DNA of 64,000 bases from Burkholderia ambifaria AMMD (GTDB lineage Bacteria; Pseudomonadota; Gammaproteobacteria; Burkholderiales; Burkholderiaceae). The translations under genes and the position numbers were made by a program. Below are positions 10,647 through 19,717 of the stretch, in pieces. The number at the start of each line of letters is the position of its first letter. The stretch's first letter is position 1. Location: assembly GCF_000203915.1 (NCBI RefSeq), contig NC_008391.1, positions 1,116,001 to 1,180,000 of the forward strand, written 5' to 3'. The notes under the pieces were generated by a model. It was not told where the DNA came from, ran no database searches, and was given only the letters and a program-made list of their open reading frames with translations.

Positions 10647-10682
10647 AATGACGTGCGAGATATTTTTATCTCGAACGTCATT
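10647..10682. promoter_or_regulatory. Near-perfect 15-bp inverted repeat upstream of the response regulator
   Basis: The arms AATGACGTGCGAGAT (10647-10661) and ATCTCGAACGTCATT (10668-10682) are complementary with one mismatch and are separated by a 6-nt AT loop (ATTTTT). The element lies 65 bp upstream of the response-regulator start and 260 bp upstream of the divergent hypothetical gene. It may be an operator for a dimeric regulator, possibly the neighbouring one, or a hairpin in the 5' leader. Apart from this element the 10588-10941 gap shows no gene. Confidence 0.6.
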
Positions 10683-10941
10683 CTAGGAAGCGGCGCGCGC
10701 CCGGGATATCGGACGCTGTATAGATTGGCCTGCGGGAACGTAATACGAGTTTGATATTTGCGTCGGTCCGGCCATTCGGCGGCAGGCTGAATCGGCCGAA
10801 TGGCCGACATTGCGGGCGGCGCGGGCCGCACGAACGGCCCGCAGGGTAAAATTGCGGCCTTTGCATGCCACTCCGGGCGACCGGCCGCGGGCAGCGCGCC
10901 GCTCCTGGCCGCGCGCCCCGGCCGTTCGCCGCGCTTCCTCC

Positions 10942-11433
10942 ATGACCGAATCCGATCTGCAATCCGACGACACCGCCATCCACCAGGACGGCCTCTGGCA
11001 CGACAACGGCTGGACCGCCCGCATCATCAAGAACGAGGACGACGACGGCTGGGCCGTCGAGATGATCAAGGACGGCGAAGCCGAGCCCGCGCTGGTCGGC
11101 CCGTGGACGATGGGCCGCGACAAGAAGAACCCGAAGCCGATGGACGCGAACGCGTTCCGCACGCTGGTGAAGACCGCGACCGAGGTGCTGATGCGTCACG
11201 AGCAGCAGCGCCGCGCGATGCTGCACAAGGAAGTGACGGTCCAGGGCGACGACGGGCAGGATGTGTCGGTGACGCTCGACATCGTGCCGGACGAGTTCGA
11301 GCCGTATGCGCAACTGAAGGCGTTCGACCCGTACGGCGAGCTGCTGGCCGACGCGAAGGTGTCCGCCGGGTTCAAGCTCAACAAGGCCAGCGCCGCGCGC
11401 TGGGTCGAATCGGGCTTCGAACGGCCGGCTTGA
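10942..11433 (+). CDS. Conserved hypothetical protein
   Basis: 163 residues from ATG 10942 (MTESDLQSDD). The upstream part of the open frame (from 10810) has arginine-rich shadow composition and is excluded. The protein is acidic and soluble, with no signal peptide, membrane helix or recognised catalytic motif. It contains DNGWTARIIKNEDDDGWAVE and GPWTMGRDKKNPKPMD. Codon bias matches neighbouring genes, which supports it being real. I do not recognise a functional family. Confidence 0.75.
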   Translation: MTESDLQSDDTAIHQDGLWHDNGWTARIIKNEDDDGWAVEMIKDGEAEPALVGPWTMGRDKKNPKPMDANAFRTLVKTATEVLMRHEQQRRAMLHKEVTVQGDDGQDVSVTLDIVPDEFEPYAQLKAFDPYGELLADAKVSAGFKLNKASAARWVESGFERPA

Positions 11434-11442
11434 TGCGCATGG

Positions 11443-11690
11443 GTGGGCGCTGATGGGCTGACGGGCTGATGGGCTGATGGGCTGATGGGCTGAGGGACTG
11501 CGGGGCTGACGGACTGAGGGGCTGACGGGCTGCGGGCTGACGGGCTGCGGGCTGCGGGCTGCGGGCTGCGGGCTCCGGGCTGGCGGGTTGCGGGTTGCGG
11601 GTTGCGGGCTGCGGGTTGCGGGCTGCGGGCTGGCGGGCTGCGGGCTGGCGGGCTGCGGGCTGGTGGGCTGCCGGCTGCCGGCGCGCGACC
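11443..11690. repeat. GGGCTG-based tandem repeat tract
   Basis: The gap between the convergent hypothetical gene and sigma-54 regulator gene is filled by short units built on GGGCTG. Four to five 8-bp GGGCTGAT copies come first, then mixed CTGACGGG units, then 7-9-bp GCGGGCTG/GGCGGGCTG units. The copies are imperfect but contiguous for about 250 bp. No gene is seen. Confidence 0.85.
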
Positions 11691-11802
11691 CGACGGGCTT
11701 AGCGAGCCGACGTGCTAGCGCGCCGATGAGGTAGCGGGCCGATAAGCTGGAGAGCCGACGGCCGAGCGACGCCGCGCCGCCCCGGGCCGAGCACAACCCG
11801 CA

Positions 11803-13236
11803 TCAACCATGCAGACTATGCAGCCCATGCGCGATCATCAGGCGGTACAGCGTCGCGCGCGAAATCCCGAGTTCCGCCGCGACGTCGGCATGCTGGTGCC
11901 GATGCCGCAACAGCGTTTCCTCGATCGTGCGGCGCTCGGCCTGCCGGCGCGCCTCGGCGAGCGTCGGCGGCCGATGCGACGTGTACTGGCTCAGCTCGAG
12001 ATCGACGGCCGAGATCAGCGGGCCATTCGTCATCACGACCGCGAAGCGGATCCGGTTGATCAGTTCGCGCACATTGCCCGGCCACGCATAATTGTGGATC
12101 GCCTCGATCGCGCATGGCGTGAAGCCTCGAATCCGGTGCGCGCCATCGTCGCGATAACGCCGCAGCACGTGATCGGCGAGCAGCATGATGTCGCGGCCGC
12201 GCGCGCGCAGCGGCGGCTCGTCGATGCGCAGCACGCACAGGCGGTAATACAGGTCCGCACGGAACCGCCCCGCCTGCACCGCGGCCTCGAGATCGACATG
12301 GGTCGCGGACACGATCCGCACGTCCACCGGAATCGACACGCGCCCGCCCAGCCGCTCGATCTTGCCCTCCTGCAGGAATCGCAGCAGGCTCGTCTGGCTC
12401 TCGAACGGCATGTCGCCGATTTCGTCGAGAAACAGCGTGCCGCCGTGCGCGGCCTCGATGCGGCCGATCTTGCGCTGGTGCGCGCCGGTGAACGCGCCGC
12501 GTTCATGGCCGAACAGCTCGGCCTGCAGCAGCGTCGACGGGATGGCCGCGCAATTCACGGCGACGAACGGCGCATCGGCGCGCGACGAATGCTGGTGGAT
12601 CGCCGCCGCGGTCAACTCCTTGCCGGTCCCGGATTCGCCGGCGATGAACACGGCGGCGTCGGTGTTCGCTACCTTGCGGATCGTCGCGAACAGCCGGCGC
12701 ATCGCGCCGCATGCGCCAATCATCGCCCCGCCCGGCGGCGCGGCATCGACGGCCGGTTTTTCGCTGTCCACCAGTTTCAGCATCCCGTACGCATGGCCGA
12801 CGAGATAGCCGATCGTCCTGCAGGCCATCGCATTGCACACGTAGTCGAAGCAGCACTGGCGGATCAGGCGCGCGACGGTGGCGTCGCGCAGCCGCTCGTC
12901 GTCGGCGAGCGCGACCCAGCCGATACGCGGATCGCGCAGCAGCGCCTCGAACGACGCGACGTCGGGCGACGCGAAGCCGTCGAAATCGACGATGCCCGCG
13001 TGCAGGCGGTTCGCCTTCACGAGATTGATTGCGTCCGCAACGGATTTCGCCCGCCATACGTTCCAGCCGCGCGATGCGAGACAGTCGACGAGCCACGCAT
13101 CGGGATGCTGCGACAGGTAGACGAGCGGGCGCGTGAGCGCGGCAGGGGGACGCCGGCCCGGGACGAACGGCGGCATGCATGCGGCCCGTTCGCCGTCGTG
13201 CGGGCCGGACAGTCTGATCGGGCAGTAATGGTTCAC
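11803..13236 (-). CDS. Sigma-54-dependent transcriptional activator
   Basis: 477 residues from a GTG at 13234-13236; an ATG 20 codons in is an alternative. The N-terminal ~150 residues resemble a degenerate receiver of the VpsR type (PLVYLSQHPDAWLVDCLASR). The central AAA+ domain carries Walker A GESGTGKE, the sigma-54 contact loop GAFTGA and Walker B GGTLFLDEIGDM. A Fis-type helix-turn-helix ends the protein (HADVAAELGISRATLYRLM). Relatives control exopolysaccharide, biofilm or motility in response to c-di-GMP; that role here is inference. It drives RpoN-dependent promoters. Confidence 0.92.
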   Translation of the reverse strand: MNHYCPIRLSGPHDGERAACMPPFVPGRRPPAALTRPLVYLSQHPDAWLVDCLASRGWNVWRAKSVADAINLVKANRLHAGIVDFDGFASPDVASFEALLRDPRIGWVALADDERLRDATVARLIRQCCFDYVCNAMACRTIGYLVGHAYGMLKLVDSEKPAVDAAPPGGAMIGACGAMRRLFATIRKVANTDAAVFIAGESGTGKELTAAAIHQHSSRADAPFVAVNCAAIPSTLLQAELFGHERGAFTGAHQRKIGRIEAAHGGTLFLDEIGDMPFESQTSLLRFLQEGKIERLGGRVSIPVDVRIVSATHVDLEAAVQAGRFRADLYYRLCVLRIDEPPLRARGRDIMLLADHVLRRYRDDGAHRIRGFTPCAIEAIHNYAWPGNVRELINRIRFAVVMTNGPLISAVDLELSQYTSHRPPTLAEARRQAERRTIEETLLRHRHQHADVAAELGISRATLYRLMIAHGLHSLHG

Positions 13237-14184
13237 GGCACTCGCCTTCCCGGATCAATCGTTTTCGACATTCACTCCCGTGGCATGCCGGCATACGGCA
13301 GCCGCTTCAACGACCGAAAATGCGCGAATAGACGGCGTTCGAGCTAGTCCAGCCAGCGCCGGTATGTGTCCGGCGCAATCGATACGGCCCTGCACGACCG
13401 AAGCGGGATCGGCGTCAAGCTGACCGGTACGAACAGCAGGGCCCATCCGGATGAAGGGGCGCACCGCGGTCCACAGGTCGTCGTGCGGAACGACAGGCGT
13501 TCCAGCACGCGCAACACGCGGATGCCGGGAAAACGGCGGCGACGAACCCGCGATGCAGGCACTGCATCGCGAGTCGTACGACACGCTGCGCGGCTACGCC
13601 AAGGGTGCGCAAGGAATGCGCGGATCACGTCATGGCTTCTGGTCTTCATCATCGTGTCCCCGAGTGCTTATTGACGAGTTGGCCACGCGCCATCCTTGCT
13701 GCATCGGATCGACCGCTCGCCGGTGCATCCAATATCGCAAGCGGCATGCCATGCGTGATTCCATCGACGGTTGCGCGTCGCATACCGTCCGCGAGGCTTG
13801 ACCTATCGTCGGGAATCGCCTGTTTTGTTTCAGGAATGTATCGCGACAACCGTCGGGGGCTTGCGCCTCGGCTCCGGCAAACCGTCTGCATATCGAAACA
13901 GCGACGGCGCGTTATACGTGCGACGAACATTTCCGAAGTGATATCGGTCGCGCATCCCGTCGCCGAAAACCTATCCGTGCCACGGGAGATCTACGCGGAA
14001 GGTCCGTCATTGCGCGATCTTTTTTGCGCGACTCGAGCGGTCGGCCTGCATCTGGCCCGTTTCCGGCCGGCGATTGCCGCATCTGTCCGTCCGCCCGCCC
14101 GGGGGATACACGCGTGAAACCGAAGTTCGTGCGCGACCCGCGGGGACTCGGGCTCGCCGCAACCGCAATGACCGGCGCGGCCGG
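13237..14184. other. Gene-poor 0.95-kb region
   Basis: No open frame here shows the third-position GC bias, start context or family motif of a real gene; the frames present on both strands look like chance. Base composition is more mixed and less GC-biased than the surroundings. It lies upstream of the sigma-54 regulator, whose promoter is expected near 13240-13400, and downstream of an AraC gene whose transcript ends near 14185. A run of six T (about 14020-14025) is the only terminator-like sign. It may be decayed sequence. Confidence 0.5.
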
Positions 14185-15111
14185 CTACGTGCCGAGCAAC
14201 TCCGTCTTGCGCAGATGCACGACGTCGCGCATCGGTGGTGCGCCGAACAGCCGGCTGTATTCGCGGCTGAACTGCGACGCGCTTTCGTAGCCGACGGCCG
14301 CGGCCACCGAACCGACGTCGCCGCCCTGCCGCAGCAACAGCCGCCGCGCCTCGTGCAGCCGCAGCTGCTTCTGGTACTGCAGCGGGCTCAGCGTGGTCAC
14401 GTGCTTGAAATGATGGTGCAGCGACGACACGCTCATATTGACCGCCTGCGCGAGCGTGTCGACGCGCATCGGCTCCGCGTAGTGATCGCGAATCCATTCG
14501 ATCGCGCGCGCGATCCGGTGCGTCTGGCTGCCCGCGACGGCCATGTGCCGCAGCCGCGTGCCCTGCCCGCTCGTCATCAGCCGGTACAGCAGCTCCTTCT
14601 CGATCAGCGGCGCGACCACCGGAATATCGGCCGGCGTATCGAGCAGCCGCAACAGCCGCAGCGCGGCATCGAGCAGCGGCGGCGTCAGCTCGGCGAGCGC
14701 GATGCCCTCGCCTTCGGGGCCCGCTTCGGGCTCCGGCAGCCGCATCTCGGCCGCGAGTTCGACGATGCGCTGCAGATCGAGCGTCAGCGACATGCACAGA
14801 TACGGCGCGTCCGGCGATGCCCGCGTGACGCGCGAGAGAATCGGCAAGTCGATCGACGTAATCAGGCAGTTCTGCGTGTCGTATTCGTAAGTCTGGCCGG
14901 CCACGATCACGCGCTTCGCGCCCTGCGCGGCAATCACGAGCGCGGCACGCGACACGCCGCAGCCGAGATCGACCGGATGCGCATGCCGGTGCAGCATCAG
15001 CGCCGGCACGGCGGTCGAGTGGGAGCCGTCCGCCGGCGCGAAACGGCCGATCAGCGACGCCAGTTCGCGCCGTCCGGATTCGCGCGACGCCGCGATATCG
15101 GTCATGTCCAT
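14185..15111 (-). CDS. AraC-family regulator divergent from the molybdenum hydroxylase
   Basis: 308 residues; the start is at 15111 or the second methionine at 15105. The N-terminal AraC_N domain (RAALVIAAQGAKRVIVAGQT, DLPILSRVTRASPDAPYLC) is followed by the C-terminal AraC helix-turn-helix pair (MRVDTLAQAVNMSVSSLHHH and VAAAVGYESASQFSREYSRL). It is divergent from iorAB-like genes, with direct repeats in the 181-bp gap, so it is the likely regulator of that oxidoreductase. The inducer is unknown, perhaps an aldehyde or N-heteroaromatic compound. Confidence 0.9.
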   Translation of the reverse strand: MDMTDIAASRESGRRELASLIGRFAPADGSHSTAVPALMLHRHAHPVDLGCGVSRAALVIAAQGAKRVIVAGQTYEYDTQNCLITSIDLPILSRVTRASPDAPYLCMSLTLDLQRIVELAAEMRLPEPEAGPEGEGIALAELTPPLLDAALRLLRLLDTPADIPVVAPLIEKELLYRLMTSGQGTRLRHMAVAGSQTHRIARAIEWIRDHYAEPMRVDTLAQAVNMSVSSLHHHFKHVTTLSPLQYQKQLRLHEARRLLLRQGGDVGSVAAAVGYESASQFSREYSRLFGAPPMRDVVHLRKTELLGT

Positions 15112-15178
15112 GACGGATTCCTCGCTTCATTTCCCTGGATCGCGGGAGCATAGCGAATCGCTTGCCGCCGTGCCGGGG

Positions 15179-15212
15179 ATTTGCAGGATTGTTCAATAAA
15201 TTTGCAGGATTG
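15179..15212. promoter_or_regulatory. Direct repeats spaced 21 bp, candidate AraC operator
   Basis: The 13-mer ATTTGCAGGATTG occurs at 15179-15191 and again, identically, at 15200-15212, 21 bp start to start (two helical turns). AraC-family proteins commonly bind tandem half-sites with this spacing. The site lies 81 bp before the iorA-like start and 68 bp before the AraC start, so it could control both genes. Confidence 0.65.
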
Positions 15213-15292
15213 GGTAGACGTAAAAACCGACCGTTCGCGCACACTGCCACCTGATCCGGTTTATGCCGGGTTTTCCCCACGGAGACAAAAAA

Positions 15293-15754
15293 ATGCCCAC
15301 CACGTTTGTCCTGAACGGCAAGAGTGTCACGCTCGATGCCGATCCGTCGATGCCCGTCCTCTGGGCGATCCGCGAGCACGCGGGGCTGACCGGCACGAAG
15401 TTCGGCTGCGGCATGGCGCAATGCGGCGCCTGCACGGTTCATCTGGAAGGCCAGGCCGTGCGCTCGTGCGTGCTGCCGCTCGCCGGCGTCGCAGGCAAGC
15501 ACGTCACGACGATCGAAGGCGCGCAGAGCAAGCCCGCGCAGGCCGTGCAGGCCGCCTGGGTGAAGCTGCAGGTACCGCAGTGCGGCTATTGCCAGTCCGG
15601 CCAGATCATGTCGGCCACCGCGCTGCTCGAACAGAATCCGAAGCCGACCGACGCGGACATCGACGCCGCGATGAACGGCAACCTCTGCCGCTGTGCGACC
15701 TATGCCCGCATCCGGGCCGCGATCCACGACGCCGCCGCGACGCTGGGAGCCTGA
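15293..15754 (+). CDS. iorA: (2Fe-2S) subunit of a molybdenum hydroxylase, IorA-like
   Basis: 153 residues from ATG 15293 ([19 protein letters not shown]) with GGAG upstream; an in-frame ATG at 15263 is less likely. Two iron-sulfur clusters are evident. The N-terminal ferredoxin-type cluster has [13 protein letters not shown] and a further Cys; the C-terminal four-helix domain has CGYCQSGQ and [11 protein letters not shown]. Such subunits pass electrons from the molybdopterin subunit. The gene ends 2 bp before the large subunit. Isoquinoline 1-oxidoreductase alpha is the closest named relative; the substrate here is untested. Confidence 0.92.
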   Translation: MPTTFVLNGKSVTLDADPSMPVLWAIREHAGLTGTKFGCGMAQCGACTVHLEGQAVRSCVLPLAGVAGKHVTTIEGAQSKPAQAVQAAWVKLQVPQCGYCQSGQIMSATALLEQNPKPTDADIDAAMNGNLCRCATYARIRAAIHDAAATLGA

Positions 15755-15756
15755 CC

Positions 15757-17967
15757 ATGACGATCGAACTCGACAACCCCGATTCGGTGCGCCCGTCGCG
15801 CCGCACCTTTCTGAAGGCCGCAGGCGCCGCGGCCGCCGTCAGCCTGACGATCGGCTTCGAATGGGCCGGCCTCGGCCGCCGCGCGCTCGCCGCGACGGCG
15901 CCCGCCGCCGACTTCGCGCCGAACGCATTCCTGCGCATCACGCCCGACGGCAAGGTCACCGTGATCGCCAAGCACGTCGAAATGGGCCAGGGCGCGTACA
16001 CGGGCATCGCGACGATCGTCGCCGAGGAGCTCGACGCCGACTGGTCGAGCGTGCGCGTCGAAAGCGCGCCGGCCGACGCGAAGCGCTATGCGAACCTCGC
16101 GTTCGGCACGATGCAGGGCACGGGCGGCAGCTCGGCCATGTCGAACTCGTGGCAGCAGTTGCGCGAAGCGGGCGGCAAGGCGCGCGCGATGCTCGTGTCG
16201 GCCGCCGCGGCCCGCTGGAAGGTGCCGGCCGGCGAGCTGACCACCGCCAACGGCGTCGTCACGCATGCGAAGAGCGGCAAGACGGCCGCGTACGGCACGC
16301 TGGTCGCCGACGCGTCGAAACTGCCGGTGCCCGACAAGGTCACGCTGAAGCAGCCGGCCGACTTCAAGCTGATCGGCCATCGCATTCCGCGCGTCGACGG
16401 GTCGGCCAAATCGAACGGCACCGCGCAATTCACGCTCGACACCACCTTCCCCGGCATGCGCGTCGCGCTGCTGCAGCGCCCGCCGCGCTTCGGCGCGACG
16501 GTCAAGTCGTTCGACGCGACGGCCGCGAAGGCCGTGCCGGGCGTGGTATCGGTCGTGCAGGTGCCGGGCGGCGTCGCGGTCGTCGCGACCGGCTTCTGGG
16601 CCGCGAAACAGGGCCGCGACGCGCTGAAGGTCGATTGGGACGAAGCGAACGCCGAGAAGCGCGGCTCGGACGAGATCATGCGCGAATACCGGCAGCTCGC
16701 CGCGAAGCCCGGCGCGTCGGCGCGCAAGGACGGCGATGCCGACGCGGCGATCGCCGGCGCCGCGCGCAAGATCAGCGCGACCTACGAGTTTCCGTATCTC
16801 GCGCATGCGCCGATGGAGCCGCTCGATGCGGTCGTCAAGCTGACGGCGAACAGCTGCGAGATCTGGGCCGGCGACCAGTTCCAGACGGTCGACCAGGGCA
16901 ATGCCGCCAAGGTCGCGGGCCTGAAGCCCGAGCAGGTGCGGATCCACACGCTGTATGCGGGCGGCAGCTTCGGCCGGCGCGCGAATGCGTGGTCGGACTA
17001 TGTGGTCGAGGCCGTGTCGATCGCGAAGGCGCTCGGCGCGGACGGCAAGCCGGTCAAGCTGCAGTGGACGCGCGAGGACGACATCCAGGGCGGCTTCTAT
17101 CGCCCGATGTACTTCCACAAGCTCGATGCAGGGCTGACGAAGGACGGCAAGCTGGTCGGCTGGCGCCACCGGATCGTCGGCCAGTCGATCCTCGCCGGCA
17201 CGCCGTTCGAGGCGTTCATGGTGAAGAACGGGATCGACGCGACGTCGGTCGAGGGCGCGGCGAACCTGCCGTACGCGGTGCCGAACGTGTCGGTCGAGCT
17301 CACCACCACCAAGGTCGGCCTGCCAGTGCTGTGGTGGCGCGTGGTCGGCAGCTCGCACACCGCGTATGCGGTCGAGGCGTTCGTCGACGAAGCCGCGCAC
17401 GCGGCGGGCAAGGATCCGTACCTGTTCCGCCGCGACCTGCTCGCGAAGGAGCCGCGGATGCGCGCCGTGCTCGAGCTGGCCGCGCAGAAGGCCGGCTGGG
17501 ATCCGGCAAAACCGCTGCCGAAGGGCCGCGGGCGCGGGATCGCGGTGGCCGAGGCGTTCAAGAGCTATGTCGCGCAGGTGGCCGAGGTGTCGGTGGACGC
17601 CGACGGCAAGGTGAAGGTCGAGCGCGTGGTGTGCGCGGTCGACTGCGGGATCGCGATCAACCCGGATATCGTCGCCGCGCAGATGGAAGGCGGCATCGGC
17701 TTCGGGCTCGGCGCGGCGCTGCACAGCGCGATCACGCTGAAGGACGGCCACGTCGAGCAGCGCAACTTCGACGGCTACCACGTGCTGCGGATGGCGGAGA
17801 TGCCGAAGGTCGAGGTGCATATCGTGCCGTCGGCGGAGGCGCCGACCGGCGTCGGCGAGCCGGGTGTCGCGCCGATCGGGCCGGCGGTCGCCAACGCGAT
17901 CTTCGCGGCGACCGGCAAGCGGCATTACGTGCTGCCGTTCGACTCGGGCGATAGCGCGAAGGCTTGA
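15757..17967 (+). CDS. iorB: Molybdopterin-binding subunit of a molybdenum hydroxylase, IorB-like
   Basis: 736 residues from ATG 15757. A twin-arginine-like N-terminus ([20 protein letters not shown]) suggests Tat export, as is usual for this subfamily. The aldehyde oxidase/xanthine dehydrogenase molybdopterin domains follow, with [27 protein letters not shown], the [13 protein letters not shown] loop and the C-terminal [18 protein letters not shown] segment carrying the catalytic glutamate. No FAD subunit gene is present, matching the two-subunit IorAB type. It hydroxylates an aldehyde or N-heterocycle with water as oxygen source. No cofactor-insertion chaperone (XdhC) is nearby. Confidence 0.92.
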   Translation: MTIELDNPDSVRPSRRTFLKAAGAAAAVSLTIGFEWAGLGRRALAATAPAADFAPNAFLRITPDGKVTVIAKHVEMGQGAYTGIATIVAEELDADWSSVRVESAPADAKRYANLAFGTMQGTGGSSAMSNSWQQLREAGGKARAMLVSAAAARWKVPAGELTTANGVVTHAKSGKTAAYGTLVADASKLPVPDKVTLKQPADFKLIGHRIPRVDGSAKSNGTAQFTLDTTFPGMRVALLQRPPRFGATVKSFDATAAKAVPGVVSVVQVPGGVAVVATGFWAAKQGRDALKVDWDEANAEKRGSDEIMREYRQLAAKPGASARKDGDADAAIAGAARKISATYEFPYLAHAPMEPLDAVVKLTANSCEIWAGDQFQTVDQGNAAKVAGLKPEQVRIHTLYAGGSFGRRANAWSDYVVEAVSIAKALGADGKPVKLQWTREDDIQGGFYRPMYFHKLDAGLTKDGKLVGWRHRIVGQSILAGTPFEAFMVKNGIDATSVEGAANLPYAVPNVSVELTTTKVGLPVLWWRVVGSSHTAYAVEAFVDEAAHAAGKDPYLFRRDLLAKEPRMRAVLELAAQKAGWDPAKPLPKGRGRGIAVAEAFKSYVAQVAEVSVDADGKVKVERVVCAVDCGIAINPDIVAAQMEGGIGFGLGAALHSAITLKDGHVEQRNFDGYHVLRMAEMPKVEVHIVPSAEAPTGVGEPGVAPIGPAVANAIFAATGKRHYVLPFDSGDSAKA

Positions 17968-17982
17968 CGGGCGGGTGAAACG

Positions 17983-18021
17983 CCGGCCGTGCGACGGGAA
18001 CGTCGCGCGGCCGGTTTTTTT
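17983..18021 (+). terminator. Rho-independent terminator after iorB
   Basis: A 14-bp stem (CCGGCCGTGCGACG with CGTCGCGCGGCCGG, one mismatch), a GGAA loop and seven T residues lie 16 bp after the iorB stop codon. This is a strong intrinsic terminator for the iorAB transcript. Confidence 0.9.
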
Positions 18022-18075
18022 ATGCCGCGCTGCCGCCCGCAGCCCGCCGCCCGCGACGCGATCGCCCCGGATCGC

Positions 18076-19278
18076 TCATTGCTGTTCGACCTCCGGCCAA
18101 AGCTTCGGGAACAGAAATCGAAGTGCCGCAAGCGGCAACCCGAAGGAAAGGTCGCCACGGTGCGAAGGAGAAGTCAGCAGCCCGAAATCGATCAGCGATC
18201 GAACGATGCGGCGCGCCAGCACGTCACTTACTCCAAGCATCTGCGAGAATTCCGCACGCGTCACGGCTCGGCGCAGTGCGACGAACTCCATGGCCAGCGC
18301 CGCGGCCTCCGGCTTGATGACCGATTTTTCCGAACGGATGGTCCAGGGATTGAATTCCAGGTAGCGCAGCAGATCGAGCATACGCGCCGTCACACCTTCG
18401 AATTCGGTCATACGGACCATGAATCCGACCTGATCCTCGCAGCAGTCCAGAAAGAACCGCGCGAACTTGACGAGGGCTTCCTGAGACAGGTTGCCTCGCC
18501 CGTCCAGATCGTTGCGCCGCGTCTGATCGGCTTCGCTTAGCCTCGCGTAATACTGCTCATGCTCGCGCGCCAATCCGCGAAGCGGCGACCACAGCCCATG
18601 GGTGAGATCAGCGGCGCGTAATGCAAGATGCGAATGCAGACGTGCTACCCGGCCGTTACCATCCATAAACGGGTGCACCCACGCCAGACGATGATGCGAG
18701 CACGCGATCCCGATCACCTGATATTCCTTCGCGCGAATGCGGGCATAACGTGCCGCCCAGGCCTGCAGCAACGGTTCGATCATCTCCGGCTCCGGCGCCA
18801 GATGGCGTCCGACCGTCACATCCGACCGCCGAAGCTCGCCCGGAACAATGATTTGCCCGTCCTCGGTGAGTCGTTCATCTTCAGGCAAACAGGAAAAGAA
18901 CCGCTCGTGAATCACCGGGATCCGCGCGGATTCGAACAGCCCGGCGACCGGAAGCGCAGCCCATTCTTCCTCGAGCGCCGCTTCCGTGGCGATATGTGCG
19001 ACCGCGAAGCGCTGCTTCTTGCGCTCCACACTGTCGGACGAATAATCCCGATGAAGCGCGGCCTCGATATTGGCCGGAGTCGTATGCTGGCCTTCGATCT
19101 TGTTCGTGTAGTACGAATTCATCGCGCGCAACTGCGGAGCGAGTGCGCGGGCCAATGGCGTATCCCTCACGGTAAGCAAGCGCTGCGACGAATCAACGAG
19201 CTGCCCGGCTTGATCAAGCAGCGGATCGAGGACACGGTCCTCGGGAAACAGCGGTTCGAAGGTGGCAACGGTCGTCAT
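18076..19278 (-). CDS. fic: Fic domain protein with N-terminal inhibitory helix
   Basis: 400 residues from ATG 19278 (MTTVATFEPLFPE); the frame opens at 19350 but that extension translates the 12-bp repeats. The Fic core motif HPFMDGNGR is intact (residues about 202-210), so AMP or another nucleotide moiety could be transferred to a target protein. An N-terminal TNKIEG (about 58-63) fits the (S/T)xxxE(G/N) inhibition motif, which blocks ATP's gamma-phosphate in class II Fic proteins. The C-terminus resembles a winged helix (AEFSQMLGVSDVLARRIVRS). Composition is somewhat less GC-rich than neighbours, consistent with transfer. No separate antitoxin is evident. Confidence 0.9.
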   Translation of the reverse strand: MTTVATFEPLFPEDRVLDPLLDQAGQLVDSSQRLLTVRDTPLARALAPQLRAMNSYYTNKIEGQHTTPANIEAALHRDYSSDSVERKKQRFAVAHIATEAALEEEWAALPVAGLFESARIPVIHERFFSCLPEDERLTEDGQIIVPGELRRSDVTVGRHLAPEPEMIEPLLQAWAARYARIRAKEYQVIGIACSHHRLAWVHPFMDGNGRVARLHSHLALRAADLTHGLWSPLRGLAREHEQYYARLSEADQTRRNDLDGRGNLSQEALVKFARFFLDCCEDQVGFMVRMTEFEGVTARMLDLLRYLEFNPWTIRSEKSVIKPEAAALAMEFVALRRAVTRAEFSQMLGVSDVLARRIVRSLIDFGLLTSPSHRGDLSFGLPLAALRFLFPKLWPEVEQQ

Positions 19279-19286
19279 GCTTCGCC

Positions 19287-19402
19287 GTAGGGTTCCATGT
19301 AGGGTTGAATGTAGGGTTTGATGTCGCCAATTATAGCGACTTATATGCATGATTTATATGAGATTTCTCGATCATTGAGTTGGGTTGAATGTAGGGTTCC
19401 GT
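19287..19402. repeat. 12-bp tandem repeats in the fic promoter region
   Basis: Three contiguous 12-bp units starting with GTAGGGTT begin at 19287, 19299 and 19311 (GTAGGGTTCCAT, GTAGGGTTGAAT, GTAGGGTTTGAT). A further GTAGGGTTCCGT begins at 19391, directly preceded by a partial unit (GGGTTGAAT). On the fic-coding strand the core reads AACCCTAC. The AT-rich stretch between the clusters (19327-19375) is a plausible promoter, so the clusters would flank it as operators. The protein bound is unknown; the Fic winged-helix tail is a candidate. Confidence 0.7.
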
Positions 19403-19717
19403 GTCGTGTTTATTTTGCCCCCCACTTGGGCAGCGCCACACTGCACTGCGGCGACCTCGTCATCGGCTCGTCCCCCACGTTACGCCACCCGTAACGCCCG
19501 TAACGTTCCCGCGCGATGCTACGTAACAATCCTTCAATATTGGCCGGGCCCTTCTCGACCGCGCCGCGCGCCGCGCGTTAAAAATTCTTTTAGATTCAAT
19601 ACTGGCGGGCCGCCCGCCCCGCTTCCACCGTCCGTCGCTGCCCCACACGCCCTCCCTGGCCCGGAAGTTGCGGTACATGACCCGCAAACACTCCTTTACG
19701 GACATGCGAGGGCCACC

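Noticed and set aside
8069..10831. Very long minus-strand open frame (about 920 codons) antisense to the chemoreceptor
   Set aside because: It is a GC-rich shadow frame dominated by Arg, Ala, His and Asp, passes through the 9-bp repeats, and shows no domain; the sense chemoreceptor is clear.
13605..14117. Plus-strand 170-codon frame in the gene-poor region
   Set aside because: No codon bias, no ribosome site and no recognisable motif; overlapping frames on both strands look equally random.
15700..17925. 741-codon minus-strand frame antisense to iorB
   Set aside because: It is a shadow of the molybdopterin subunit with His/Arg/Asp-rich composition.
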